NCBI GenBank assembly: GCA_965204705.1
Contig: OZ242006.1
Coordinates: 2,790,001-2,854,000, forward strand
Direction of reading: 5' to 3'
Source: Bin5 sp965204705
GTDB lineage: Bacteria > Chloroflexota > Anaerolineae > Caldilineales > Caldilineaceae
Length of the DNA: 64,000 bases
Part shown: in pieces, positions 16,946-25,667 of the stretch
How the letters are laid out: each line of letters opens with the position of its first letter
How positions within the stretch are numbered: the stretch's first letter is position 1
Notes under the pieces: model-generated
What the model was told of the DNA's origin: nothing
Database searches by the model: none
The model's input: the letters and a program-made list of their open reading frames with translations, nothing else
Translations under genes and position numbers: made by a program

Positions 16946-17115
16946 ACGTGCGCACGACCCGACATACTGCTGCCATCGACCCTTTCAACGGACGAAAAGA
17001 GCGCTATCAGAAGTACACCCTTCGCCAGCAGTCCTGCCCATCTCCTCATCCTCAAAACTGCAGTTCAGACGACGATTGCCAACAAATCTGGGACCCTCCC
17101 CGTTCAGAATCCCTG

Positions 17116-17144
17116 TTGTACCGGAATCGGAAATGTATTATACT
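17116..17144 (+). promoter_or_regulatory. sigma70-type promoter of the amino-acid importer
   Basis: TTGTAC (17116-17121) and TATACT (17139-17144) are spaced 17 bp. Transcription from about 17151 would give a leader of about 165 nt before the ATG at 17316. The leader has no recognised riboswitch motif. Confidence 0.6.
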
Positions 17145-17315
17145 TTAATACTGTACTTCCATTGCGGAAGGCTCTGCAGGGAAGTCAGGCCGAAGTGGGC
17201 ATGCCAAGCGTCAGCGGGGGCGCCGCTCAGCCCGGCCAAAACTAATTTCCGGCCAGTTTGCAACTGGCTCACCTCCAATTTCTACTGTGTTGACCAACCA
17301 CAAAAGGAGCAATGT

Positions 17316-18413
17316 ATGAAAAGCATGAGGAAATTGAACAAAGCTGGCATGATTCTGTCTATGGTGATAGGCATGATCATCGCGGCCTGCATGAGCCCCG
17401 CGGCGGGACCGGAAGTAGTCGAGTCCGACGAAGCGGCCGCGCCTGCTATGCAGGAGGTACAGTCCACACTCAGCATCGTGCAGGAACGTGGCAAGCTGGT
17501 ATGTATCGGCAACGCCCAGCTTCCAGGCTTCGGCTTCCTCGATTCAGAGGGTAACTTCTCCGGCTTCGACGTCGACTACTGCCGTGCCATCGCCGCCGCC
17601 ATCTTCGGTGACGCCAACGCGCTCGAAGTACGGCCTGCCACTGCCAAAGAACGCTTCACCATCCTTTCCAGCGGTGAAGGTGACGTCATCATCCGCAACA
17701 CTACCTGGACGATGTCTCGCGACACCGACTTGGGCATGAACTTCGGCCCCACCACCTTCTACGACGGCCAGGGCCTGATGGTGCGCAAGGAAAGCGGCGT
17801 CGCTACGCTGCAGGACCTGCAGGGCGCGTCCGTCTGTGTCGTTACCGGTACGACCACCGAGCTTAATCTCGCTGATCAGTTCGCCGCAGCCGGCGTTGAC
17901 TACGAAGCCGTCGTCTTCGAAGACTTCGACCAGTCCTTCAATGCCTATGACGAAGGCCGCTGCGACGCCGTCACGACTGACAAATCCAGCCTCGTCTCAC
18001 GTCAGACTACGCTCACGGTTCCTGGCGACCACGTGATCATTAACGTGACGCTTTCCAAGGAACCTCTGGGTCCGGCCGTCCGCCACGGTGATGACCAGTG
18101 GTTCGACCTCGTCAACTGGGTCGTCTACGCCACCATCCTGGCTGAAGAGCATGGGATCACTTCTGGCAACATCGATAGCTTCATGGATAGCAACGACCCC
18201 AATATCCGCAAGCTGTTGGGCCTTGAAGGCGACTTCTGCTCCAAGGTCGGCATCGCTAATGCCGGCTGCTTCGTGGACGTGATCTCGCAGCTGGGCAACT
18301 ACGCCGAGATCTACGACCGCAACCTTGGCCCGGACACGGTCTTCGACCTGCCGCGTGGTCTGAACAGCCTCTACACTGATGGTGGTATCCTGTACGCGCC
18401 GCCAATACGCTAA
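17316..18413 (+). CDS. aapJ: polar amino-acid ABC transporter substrate-binding lipoprotein
   Basis: This 365-aa protein is a family 3 solute-binding protein of the AapJ/BztA type, which binds polar or general L-amino acids outside the membrane. It has an N-terminal signal with lipobox IAAC (Cys25), so it is a lipoprotein. Typical blocks are LSIVQERGKLVCIGN, GFGFLDSEGNFSGFDVDYCR and RGLNSLYTDGGILYAPPIR at the C-terminus. The ATG at 17316 follows AAAGGAG with normal spacing; longer frames upstream are excluded. It is the first gene of a complete importer (binding protein, two permeases, ATPase). A strong hairpin follows the stop codon. Confidence 0.93.
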   Translation: MKSMRKLNKAGMILSMVIGMIIAACMSPAAGPEVVESDEAAAPAMQEVQSTLSIVQERGKLVCIGNAQLPGFGFLDSEGNFSGFDVDYCRAIAAAIFGDANALEVRPATAKERFTILSSGEGDVIIRNTTWTMSRDTDLGMNFGPTTFYDGQGLMVRKESGVATLQDLQGASVCVVTGTTTELNLADQFAAAGVDYEAVVFEDFDQSFNAYDEGRCDAVTTDKSSLVSRQTTLTVPGDHVIINVTLSKEPLGPAVRHGDDQWFDLVNWVVYATILAEEHGITSGNIDSFMDSNDPNIRKLLGLEGDFCSKVGIANAGCFVDVISQLGNYAEIYDRNLGPDTVFDLPRGLNSLYTDGGILYAPPIR

Positions 18414-18428
18414 TTCTCTTACAACGTC

Positions 18429-18456
18429 ATGCGGCCAGTCACGCGACTGGCCGCAT
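18429..18456 (+). promoter_or_regulatory. intercistronic hairpin after binding-protein gene
   Basis: A perfect 12-bp stem (arms 18429-18440 and 18445-18456) with loop ACGC lies between the binding-protein and permease genes. No T tract follows, so it is not a normal terminator. Such hairpins often protect the upstream message from 3' decay, giving more binding protein than permease. Confidence 0.7.
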
Positions 18457-18482
18457 GGCTACATCTACGATAGAGGCACCCA

Positions 18483-19667
18483 ATGCAAGAGATCCACGCA
18501 AGTCAGGTGCGCCCGCCCTTCTATCGCGATGAGCGCGTGCTCGGCATCTTCAGTCAACTCCTGGTCGTCGTTGTCGTTGTTGGACTCGGACTCTTCTTTT
18601 ACAGCAATATGATTACCGGGCTGCGCGAGAAGCACAACGTGGCCATCAGCTTCAGCTTCCTCGGCCAGGCCGCTGGCTTCGACATCGGCGAAAGCCTGAT
18701 TGAGTACTCACGTGAAAGAACCTACGCCCGCGCCTTCGTCGTCGGTCTGCTCAATACCTTCCAGGTAGCCCTCCTCGGAATAATCTTCGCCACGGCGCTC
18801 GGTATCGTCATCGGCGTGATGCGGCTTTCAACCAACTTCCTGGTCAACCGAGTCGCTGCCATATACATCGACATATTTCGAAACATTCCTCTGCTCGTTC
18901 TGCTGATCTTCTGGGCACAAGCCGTCTTTCTGAAACTTCCTCGCGTGGCCGAAGCCATCGTATTGCCAGGCCCGATCTTTCTCAGCAATCGCGGTGTGGC
19001 CATTCCTTGGGGTATACCCACCGAATCATGGCGTACCTATCTGATTGTCCTGGGCGCGGGCATCATTCTGGGCGCTGTCGTCGCCTACTTCCTGCGCGAA
19101 CAAGGTAAACGCACCGGGCGCATGCCTCTCGTGACGCTCTGGTTTCTCGTAACGGTCGCCGCAGTCGGGCTCGTCGGCTGGATCGTCCTCCCGCAACCGA
19201 TGACGCTGGACCAGCCCTTCCTCGAAGGTTTCAATACACAGGGTGGTAAAATTCTCAGCCAGCAGTTCATGGCCCTGCTTTCCGGACTCATCATCTATAC
19301 TGCCGCCTTCATCGCAGAGGTTGTGCGCGCAGGAATCCAGTCCGTCTCCAAAGGACAGCGTGAGGCTGCTACATCTTTGGGGCTTTCCCCGGCGCAGACC
19401 TTGAGGCTGGTTATTTTCCCTCAGGCCTTGCGGGTCATCATCCCGCCGCTAACCAGCCAGTACCTGAATCTGACCAAAAACTCCTCCCTGGCCATCGCCA
19501 TCGGCTATCCTGACCTTTTCGCCGTCGCCGGCAACACTATCCTGAACCAGACCGGCCGGGAGATCGAAATGTTTACCTTGATCATGGGCACCTATCTGTC
19601 ACTGAGCCTTCTGACTTCACTGCTGATGAACATCTACAACCGCCGCATTCGTCTCGTGGAACGTTAA
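18483..19667 (+). CDS. aapQ: amino-acid ABC transporter permease (AapQ/BztB type)
   Basis: This 394-aa inner-membrane protein is one half of the importer channel. It has an N-terminal helix (LLVVVVVVGLGLFFYSNMI), further membrane segments, and the conserved cytoplasmic loop SLGLSPAQTLRLVIFPQAL near residue 300 that contacts the ATPase. AapQ-type permeases are longer than HisM-type ones because of an internal insert, as seen here (about 160-230). AGAGG lies seven bases before the ATG. It is followed after 74 bp by its partner permease. Confidence 0.92.
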   Translation: MQEIHASQVRPPFYRDERVLGIFSQLLVVVVVVGLGLFFYSNMITGLREKHNVAISFSFLGQAAGFDIGESLIEYSRERTYARAFVVGLLNTFQVALLGIIFATALGIVIGVMRLSTNFLVNRVAAIYIDIFRNIPLLVLLIFWAQAVFLKLPRVAEAIVLPGPIFLSNRGVAIPWGIPTESWRTYLIVLGAGIILGAVVAYFLREQGKRTGRMPLVTLWFLVTVAAVGLVGWIVLPQPMTLDQPFLEGFNTQGGKILSQQFMALLSGLIIYTAAFIAEVVRAGIQSVSKGQREAATSLGLSPAQTLRLVIFPQALRVIIPPLTSQYLNLTKNSSLAIAIGYPDLFAVAGNTILNQTGREIEMFTLIMGTYLSLSLLTSLLMNIYNRRIRLVER

Positions 19668-19741
19668 CGGCCGCAATTTAGGGATAACTCTTTGCCGGAA
19701 ACCGGAAACAAAGTGCGCACACAGCAAGGACCGACATTCAG

Positions 19742-20962
19742 ATGACCACAGCGGCTGGCACACCAACGGACCGCTCTGTACTACCGGTAACCGAACGTTA
19801 CACAATCCTCGGTTGGCTGCGGCGCAACCTGTTTAGCGACATTCTTAATTCGCTGCTAACCCTCGTCGCTCTGGCCTTCATCTTCATCATCGCCCGCATC
19901 CTCCTGCGCTGGGCGTTCGTGAGTGCCGAGTGGGGCGTCATACCTGCTAATTTCAACCTCATCATGCGCGGCCAGTACCCCGCCACCGAGGCTTGGCGCT
20001 TGTGGCTCGTCATCTATTTGCTTGGCGCTGTCGTTGGCGTTATGTGGAGGCTCATAAGCGGCCAGTTTAGCGGCGCTGCTCGCGTCTTGATTGCCATTCC
20101 ATTTGTCCTCATGCTGATTCCTTTCTTCTCCATGGGGACCCGCGTTAATCTGCTCATTACCGCTGTCGCGGCCGCTGCCGGCTACTTTATTGAAGGCTAC
20201 TTGCCAATTCAACGCCGCGGCCGCGCCGCAGTCTACTTCCTCCTTGCATACCTCGTGTTAATGCTAATCCTCTTGCGCGGTGTTGGCGCTGAGGAAGGCC
20301 CATTGCCCTCTGTTTCTCCCATCCTCTGGGGCGGCCTTCTTCTCTCTCTACTGCTCGCCTTCTTCGGCATTACGCTCTCATTCCCGTTGGGTGTGGCCCT
20401 TGCTCTCGGCCGCCAGTCGAAACTGCCCGCCATACGTGTCATTAGCGTTATTTATATCGAATTCATTCGCGGCGTTCCGCTCATCAGCCTACTCTTTATG
20501 GGTCAGGTCATGCTGCAGTTGTTCCTGCCCGACGGCTTCCCACTCGTCGACCGCGTACTGCGCGCTCTCGTCGCCATTACCCTATTCTCCGCGGCCTACA
20601 CAGCGGAAAACGTACGCGGTGGGCTCCAGTCTATTTCGCGAGGCCAGTACGAAGCCGCCCAGGCCTTGGGCCTCAGCACTTACCAGTCCACCATGCATAT
20701 CATCCTGCCCCAGGCATTACGCGCCGTCATTCCTGTTCTCGTGGGGCAGTTCATCAGCCTGTTCAAAGACACAACCCTGGTCGCGCTGGTTGGCATTTTC
20801 GACCTGCTCGGCATTGCCCGAACCATCCTTGCCAACCCCGACTGGCTTGGAACGCAGCAGGAAGTCTATGCCATCATCGCGGTCCTGTTCTGGATCTTCA
20901 GCTACACCATGTCCTACGCGAGCCGCCGTCTGGAACGGCGCCTCGGCGTCGGCGAACGCTGA
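19742..20962 (+). CDS. aapM: amino-acid ABC transporter permease (AapM/BztC type)
   Basis: This 406-aa inner-membrane permease pairs with the preceding AapQ-like protein. It has several hydrophobic segments in the N-terminal 200 residues, including an AapM-type extra region (WRLWLVIYLLGAVVGVMWRL). The permease domain follows, with YIEFIRGVPLISLLFM and the ATPase-contact loop ALGLSTYQSTMHIILPQAL. The C-terminus is basic (SRRLERRLGVGER). Gene order (binding protein, Q, M, ATPase) is that of the Aap system. Confidence 0.92.
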   Translation: MTTAAGTPTDRSVLPVTERYTILGWLRRNLFSDILNSLLTLVALAFIFIIARILLRWAFVSAEWGVIPANFNLIMRGQYPATEAWRLWLVIYLLGAVVGVMWRLISGQFSGAARVLIAIPFVLMLIPFFSMGTRVNLLITAVAAAAGYFIEGYLPIQRRGRAAVYFLLAYLVLMLILLRGVGAEEGPLPSVSPILWGGLLLSLLLAFFGITLSFPLGVALALGRQSKLPAIRVISVIYIEFIRGVPLISLLFMGQVMLQLFLPDGFPLVDRVLRALVAITLFSAAYTAENVRGGLQSISRGQYEAAQALGLSTYQSTMHIILPQALRAVIPVLVGQFISLFKDTTLVALVGIFDLLGIARTILANPDWLGTQQEVYAIIAVLFWIFSYTMSYASRRLERRLGVGER

Positions 20963-21033
20963 CACATCCAAAAGAAGCATGGGAAGTGCCCCCGGATTAC
21001 GCACAAGGTAATACGCACTAAGAGGTGCCAACA

Positions 21034-21783
21034 ATGTCCGAAAATGCAACCGCCGACGAAATCATCATCTGCCAGGACGTATGCAAATGGTTCGGAGACT
21101 TTCAGGCCCTCAAGAACTGCAGCCTGCGAGTCGAAGCACAGGAAGTGGTCGTTATCATTGGGCCCTCAGGTTCCGGCAAATCTACCTTTATTCGCTGCAT
21201 AAACCGTCTTGAAGAGCATCAGGCCGGCGACATCATCGTTGATGGCATTCCACTCACCCGCGACGTGCGCAACATAGAGCAGATCCGCTCAGAAACAGGG
21301 ATGGTCTTCCAGCAGTTCAACCTCTTTCCCCACCTGACGGTGTTGGAAAACATCACACTGGCGCCGATCCAGGTGCGAAAGATGAAGAAGGACGAGGCTC
21401 AGGAGACCGCTATGAGCCTGCTAAACCGCGTCGGCATACCTGAACAGGCCGAAAAGTATCCTGGTCAGCTCTCTGGTGGTCAGCAGCAGCGCGTCGCCAT
21501 CGCCCGCTCTCTCGCCATGTCACCCAAAATCATGCTCTTCGACGAACCGACTTCGGCGCTCGATCCGGAGATGATCAAAGAGGTTCTCGACGTCATGCAG
21601 GAGCTGGCCGAAACCGGCATGACCATGCTGGTTGTCACGCACGAGATGGGATTCGCACGCGAGGTCGCTGACCGTATAGTCCTCATGGACGGCGGCGAAA
21701 TCTTGGAAGTTGGAACGCCCGAACACTTCTTTACAAATGCCCAGCACGAGCGCACCAAGCTCTTCCTCAGCCAGATCCTTTGA
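21034..21783 (+). CDS. aapP: amino-acid ABC transporter ATP-binding protein
   Basis: This 249-aa protein is a GlnQ/AapP-type ATPase that powers the importer. Walker A is GPSGSGKST, the signature is LSGGQQQRVAIARSL, Walker B is LFDEPTSALDPE and the switch histidine is in VVTHEMGFA. The ATG at 21034 is preferred over an in-frame GTG nine bases upstream because AGAGG has the right spacing to the ATG. It completes the four-gene transporter. No clear terminator is seen right after it. Confidence 0.95.
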   Translation: MSENATADEIIICQDVCKWFGDFQALKNCSLRVEAQEVVVIIGPSGSGKSTFIRCINRLEEHQAGDIIVDGIPLTRDVRNIEQIRSETGMVFQQFNLFPHLTVLENITLAPIQVRKMKKDEAQETAMSLLNRVGIPEQAEKYPGQLSGGQQQRVAIARSLAMSPKIMLFDEPTSALDPEMIKEVLDVMQELAETGMTMLVVTHEMGFAREVADRIVLMDGGEILEVGTPEHFFTNAQHERTKLFLSQIL

Positions 21784-22176
21784 GACCTGGTTGAATGTGG
21801 ATTGAGGCAGCTAATTCTTGGAGAAAGAGCTCCTGGCCGCGTGTAAGTGAAGTGGGACGGGGTTGCCCATTGAATGGGCGCAAAAAGGTGAAGTACGGCG
21901 CCGCCCTTCTCATTCTAGCTATCAAACCTTAGGTCATTTGAGCAGTTCAACTGCCAGACACAGTTTGGGCGGCGGGGCGGCATCTTCTAAAAGGACACCT
22001 GCAGGAGCCATAGAGAGGCAGCTTCGCCACCAGGTGTTGATCGGGCACAGGCAAATGTCCTCTGCATTCGGAAACGGACCTGTCCTTGTGATGATTCAAA
22101 ACTCAGTGCGAAATCGCTCACTCTGCGCCGGGGCCAGTCACACTAAATTCAAACTCGGAAAGTCCAGCAAACGGGA
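21784..22176. other. intergenic region
   Basis: This stretch of 393 bp between the ABC ATPase and the SH3b protein shows no recognised gene, RNA or repeat. Confidence 0.5.
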
Positions 22177-23172
22177 ATGAGGATGAAAAAGACACGTTTG
22201 GTATTGCTGATTGTGGTAGCTCTCCTCGGCATAACTGTTCCGCTCTATGCACAGGAAACCGGTCTGACCCTCGAAGAGTTGGGTGACAGAGTCGAAGCCA
22301 TGGTAGAACTGATCGCCTCGATGTCCGACCGCCTGGCCTCGTATGAGGAGAGGCTTGCAGTCTTGGAAGCAACTGCTACCCCGACGGTGACGCCAACACC
22401 TTCGCCCACGCCGCCACCTACGCCTACACCGACGGCGACTTCTGCGTCTCCCACTGTAAGCATTACGCGCGTCATGAACGTGCGCGCAGGTCCAGGAACC
22501 AACTACCCCGTCGTGGGACAGGCCTCGCCTGGAGACCAATACACAATTTCAGGTAAGAATCTTGCCGGTGGATGGTGGCAGATCATTTACAGCGGTCAGT
22601 ATGCCTGGGTTTACAGCCCCTTGGTGACAGCAACCTATCCGGAGCTCGTGCAGGTGGCGCCAGTCATTCCCACGCCTCCCCCCACCCCGATACCAACTGC
22701 CACGCCCATCCCGCCGACGCCGGTTCCAGCGACGCCCGTCCCACAAACGCCTTCCGATCCGTGTGCAGGCATTGGCGGCGACGGCTGCAAATTCAGGTTG
22801 CGAAATACAGATCTGAGGAATAACGGAGGGAGCGAGCTGAAGCTCTACGTAGGTTTCGTCCATGAAGGACGCGGTGACGAAATCCAGGGCATTGGCGGCA
22901 ACTATTATGTGGAATTGCATAAGGATGGCGTTCACGTGTCCGCCGTAAACAACTCGACGCGCGGCGGAAACTCAACCCATCGCGGGCCCCAGGGCGACAA
23001 GTACAACTACCTTAAGGCCGTCCCCCTCAGTCAGGTTCCGGGCGGAAATGTATCCGGCAACTACACAATTTTCGTCAGGGACGGTAACGGCGAACGCGAC
23101 AGCCAGAACTTCTACTTCTCAGTGTCGGGCGGTAATGGCGAAGTTTGGCTCATATTTGCCCAGAACAATTGA
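22177..23172 (+). CDS. secreted SH3b-domain protein with Pro/Thr-rich linkers
   Basis: This is a 331-aa exported protein. It has a signal peptide (LVLLIVVALLGITVPLYA, then AQE), followed by a short predicted coiled coil (residues 28-67: LEELGDRVEAMVELIASMSD). A TP-rich linker (about 68-92) leads to a bacterial SH3 domain (about 95-150, MNVRAGPGTNYPVVGQ and WVYSPLV). A second TP-rich linker (165-195) leads to a C-terminal domain of unknown type (196-331). SH3b domains usually bind cell-envelope polymers. The start could be the second ATG, two codons on. Substrate unknown. Confidence 0.85.
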   Translation: MRMKKTRLVLLIVVALLGITVPLYAQETGLTLEELGDRVEAMVELIASMSDRLASYEERLAVLEATATPTVTPTPSPTPPPTPTPTATSASPTVSITRVMNVRAGPGTNYPVVGQASPGDQYTISGKNLAGGWWQIIYSGQYAWVYSPLVTATYPELVQVAPVIPTPPPTPIPTATPIPPTPVPATPVPQTPSDPCAGIGGDGCKFRLRNTDLRNNGGSELKLYVGFVHEGRGDEIQGIGGNYYVELHKDGVHVSAVNNSTRGGNSTHRGPQGDKYNYLKAVPLSQVPGGNVSGNYTIFVRDGNGERDSQNFYFSVSGGNGEVWLIFAQNN

Positions 23173-23358
23173 GATATCTTTACGAGTGGCGTTGGAGAAG
23201 CCTCAGCGGCTTCAGAGCATGTCAAAAGGTCTGCCGAAGACAGTGGCTACGGACCGGAGATTTTTGCCTGTTCAAAGTCTATCCGAACAACCGAAGAGTG
23301 ACGCTGAGGGATCCCGGGGCTGCCTTCCCAGCAGTCTTTGGAAAGGTTAGCATAGGCT

Positions 23359-23874
23359 TTGACTACTCAAACTACCTACACTGCCGCCCCCGAGCTGTCG
23401 GTTACCCGCTGGTTCAACACCGAAGCCAACCCAACTCTCGGCGATCTCCGGGGCGAAGTTGTTGTGATCGAGGCATTCCAGATGCTCTGCCCAGGATGCG
23501 TCTCCCAAGGCATCCCGCAGGCCCAGCGAATCCAGCAGAACTTCGGCAATGACGTCACGCTGTTGGGTCTCCACACCGTCTTCGAACATCACGAGGCCAT
23601 GACCCCCGTGTCCTTGGAAGCGTTCCTGCACGAATACCGAATCACCTTTCCCGTTGGTGTGGACGCCCATACACCAGGCGAAACTACACCCATCACGATG
23701 GGCCGCTACCGTCTTCGCGGCACCCCGAGCCTGGTTGTAGTCGACCGCGCCGGACGCCTCCGAGTCAACGCCTTCGGTCATGTCGACGACCTCGCCGTAG
23801 GCTCAGCTCTCGCCCGCCTGATTGACGAACCCAGCCCCGATCCGAATACAGATCCCGACGCTTTGGACTCGTAG
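23359..23874 (+). CDS. thioredoxin-like (TlpA/peroxiredoxin-type) protein
   Basis: This 171-aa protein has a thioredoxin fold. It contains EVVVIEAFQMLCPGCVSQGI with a CxxC (about residues 34-53), then VTLLGLHTVFEHHE, and RYRLRGTPSLVVVDRAG, where the cis-Pro follows RGT. It has no signal peptide, so it is probably cytoplasmic, with a disulfide or peroxide-handling role. The start is a TTG in a weak ribosome-site context. It stands alone between the SH3b gene and the amidase, about 190 bp downstream of the former. The partner is unknown. Confidence 0.8.
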   Translation: MTTQTTYTAAPELSVTRWFNTEANPTLGDLRGEVVVIEAFQMLCPGCVSQGIPQAQRIQQNFGNDVTLLGLHTVFEHHEAMTPVSLEAFLHEYRITFPVGVDAHTPGETTPITMGRYRLRGTPSLVVVDRAGRLRVNAFGHVDDLAVGSALARLIDEPSPDPNTDPDALDS

Positions 23875-24245
23875 TGAAAGGGGATCTACCGTTTCAGGAT
23901 GCGACGTCGTGTTAAAGCCGAGTCATCTCTCGTTTGAGATCGCAGAGCTTAACGGTTTGCCCTAAACAGCCAAGCAAGTACGGCACACAAACTGTTTCCT
24001 GGCTGCGCTCAAGCCGAGGCGAGCAGTTGGGGCCCGTGGCGATAGTTCTGGTAGGCCGTCCCTTTGAATGGAAATCAATTTGCCGACCTTTGACGAGTGA
24101 GTCGAATCCTGAAGGCGCCTATGGTCCAAATGATCTGCCAGGCACGATCAGGAATCCAGCCTCTTCTCTCACTCGTTGCCCCATCTTTACACGCTGAAAA
24201 TTCCTTTCCCGCCACTACATACGCGACCCGAAAGGCTTGCCTCCC
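23875..24245. other. intergenic region
   Basis: This region of about 370 bp holds no recognised gene, promoter or repeat. Confidence 0.5.
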
Positions 24246-25667
24246 ATGACTCCTCCAGAACTTTCCCGCACACCCGCCACCGAACTCATCGCCGCCATTC
24301 GAGACAAAGAGCTCTCTCCAGTCGAACTGACCGAAGCCTTCCTCGCCCGAATCGAGGCCGTCAATCCTGCCATCAACGCTTTTCTCGACTTCGACGCCGA
24401 CCTCGCCCTTGATAGCGCTCGCGCCGCCGAAGCCGCAGTCATGACCGGAGGGGACCTTGGTCCGCTCCACGGCCTGCCAGTTCCTATCAAAGATCTTGAA
24501 CCCAGCCAAGGACTGCACCACACCAGCGGGTCCATCCTCCAGAAAGACCAGGTCGCCGATTTCGACGGCGCCATTACCGGCCGCGTCAAGGCCGCGGGAG
24601 GCATCATCGTCGGCAAGACGAATACCCCCCACCTCGGCCACAAGGATATGTGCGACAATCTGCTCGGAGAACCAGGCCGCAACCCCTGGAACACCGACCG
24701 CACGCCCGGCGGATCCAGTGGCGGCGCGGCCGCGGCAGTCGCCGCCGGCCTCTGCCCGCTTGCCCATGGCTCCGACGGCGCCGGCTCAATCCGCATCCCC
24801 GCTGCCCTCTGCGGCGTTTTCGGCCATAAACCCTCGTTCGGGCGCCTGCCCTACTGGCCCAATCTTGATATCTGGTCGGCCCGCTCCCACAACGGTCCCA
24901 TCTCCCGCACCGTCGCCGACGCTGCCCTGTTCACCCAGGCCATAGCCGGACCCGACCCCCGCGATCCCACCGCGATCGCCCACCGTCCTGACGACTACCT
25001 CGCCGCCGTAGCCGACCCGCTGCCCGCGTTGCAGGGCCTGCGCGTCGCCTGGAGCTCTGACTTCGGCTACGCCGCCGTTGACCCCGACGTGCGCCGCCTC
25101 GCAGGCGAAGCCGCTCAGCGCTTCGCCGACCTCGGCTGCAATGTGGAGGCCGTCGATCCAGGCTGGGACAACCCCCGCCCCGGCGCCGAAGTCTGCTGGT
25201 TCGCCTCCATGGCTGCCCGCGTCGGCCAGGCCTACGACGAAAACCCGCACGCCTTCGAACCGAGCCTTGTCGAGATGATCCTGCAGGGCCGCCGTTACTC
25301 CGCCGAAGAACTGGGGCGCGCCGAGATGTCCCGCACAATCTTCTATCACCAGGCCCGCGAGTTCTTCGAAGACTACGACCTCCTGCTAACGCCGCAGATG
25401 CCGCTCACCGCCTGGGGGGTAGACGACTGGCCTGCCGAAATCGACGGTACCCCCACGCCTTCGATCTTCGACCGTTTGCCCTTCACCTACCCCTTCAACC
25501 TCACCGGCCAGCCTGCCGCCAGCGTCCCCTGTGGCTACGCCTCTGACGGCCTGCCCGTTGCCCTCCAGATCGTGGGCAGGTATCACGCCGACACGCTTGT
25601 CCTCCAGGCCGCAGCCGCATATGAAATTATCGCGCCTTGGACATCCGCTTGGCCTGATGTATCATAG
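24246..25667 (+). CDS. amidase (amidase-signature family)
   Basis: This 473-aa protein hydrolyses an amide bond by the Ser-cisSer-Lys triad. Lys82 lies in PVPIKDL, cis-Ser in TPGGSSGG (157/158), and the nucleophile Ser181 in DGAGSIRIPAA. Length and motifs fit AtzF/GatA-like amidases; the substrate is unknown, since GatA would normally sit with gatB and gatC. The ATG at 24246 is chosen over a TTG three codons upstream because AAAGG is well placed. Its last 110 codons are repeated downstream (26803-27145). It precedes mqnA by about 120 bp. Confidence 0.92.
   Translation: MTPPELSRTPATELIAAIRDKELSPVELTEAFLARIEAVNPAINAFLDFDADLALDSARAAEAAVMTGGDLGPLHGLPVPIKDLEPSQGLHHTSGSILQKDQVADFDGAITGRVKAAGGIIVGKTNTPHLGHKDMCDNLLGEPGRNPWNTDRTPGGSSGGAAAAVAAGLCPLAHGSDGAGSIRIPAALCGVFGHKPSFGRLPYWPNLDIWSARSHNGPISRTVADAALFTQAIAGPDPRDPTAIAHRPDDYLAAVADPLPALQGLRVAWSSDFGYAAVDPDVRRLAGEAAQRFADLGCNVEAVDPGWDNPRPGAEVCWFASMAARVGQAYDENPHAFEPSLVEMILQGRRYSAEELGRAEMSRTIFYHQAREFFEDYDLLLTPQMPLTAWGVDDWPAEIDGTPTPSIFDRLPFTYPFNLTGQPAASVPCGYASDGLPVALQIVGRYHADTLVLQAAAAYEIIAPWTSAWPDVS

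Larger units (their letters stand above)
15368..17115. other. gene-poor region with two degenerate repeat copies
   Basis: About 1.75 kb without a convincing gene. It holds two diverged direct copies of one repeat (about 15478-15848 and 16719-16945), each ending in an array of 10-bp units. Between them are AT-poor, low-information sequence and a short tandem AGCGGACAT pair near 16520. Open frames on both strands have no recognised motif; a minus-strand frame at 16312-16860 shares YRL...CADLA...EMS with the other repeat copy only because the DNA is repeated. Confidence 0.6.

Noticed and set aside
24786..25349. 187-aa minus-strand frame inside the amidase gene
   Set aside because: It is antisense to a well-supported amidase with intact catalytic motifs, and its Gly/Val-rich composition is typical of a shadow frame in GC-rich DNA.
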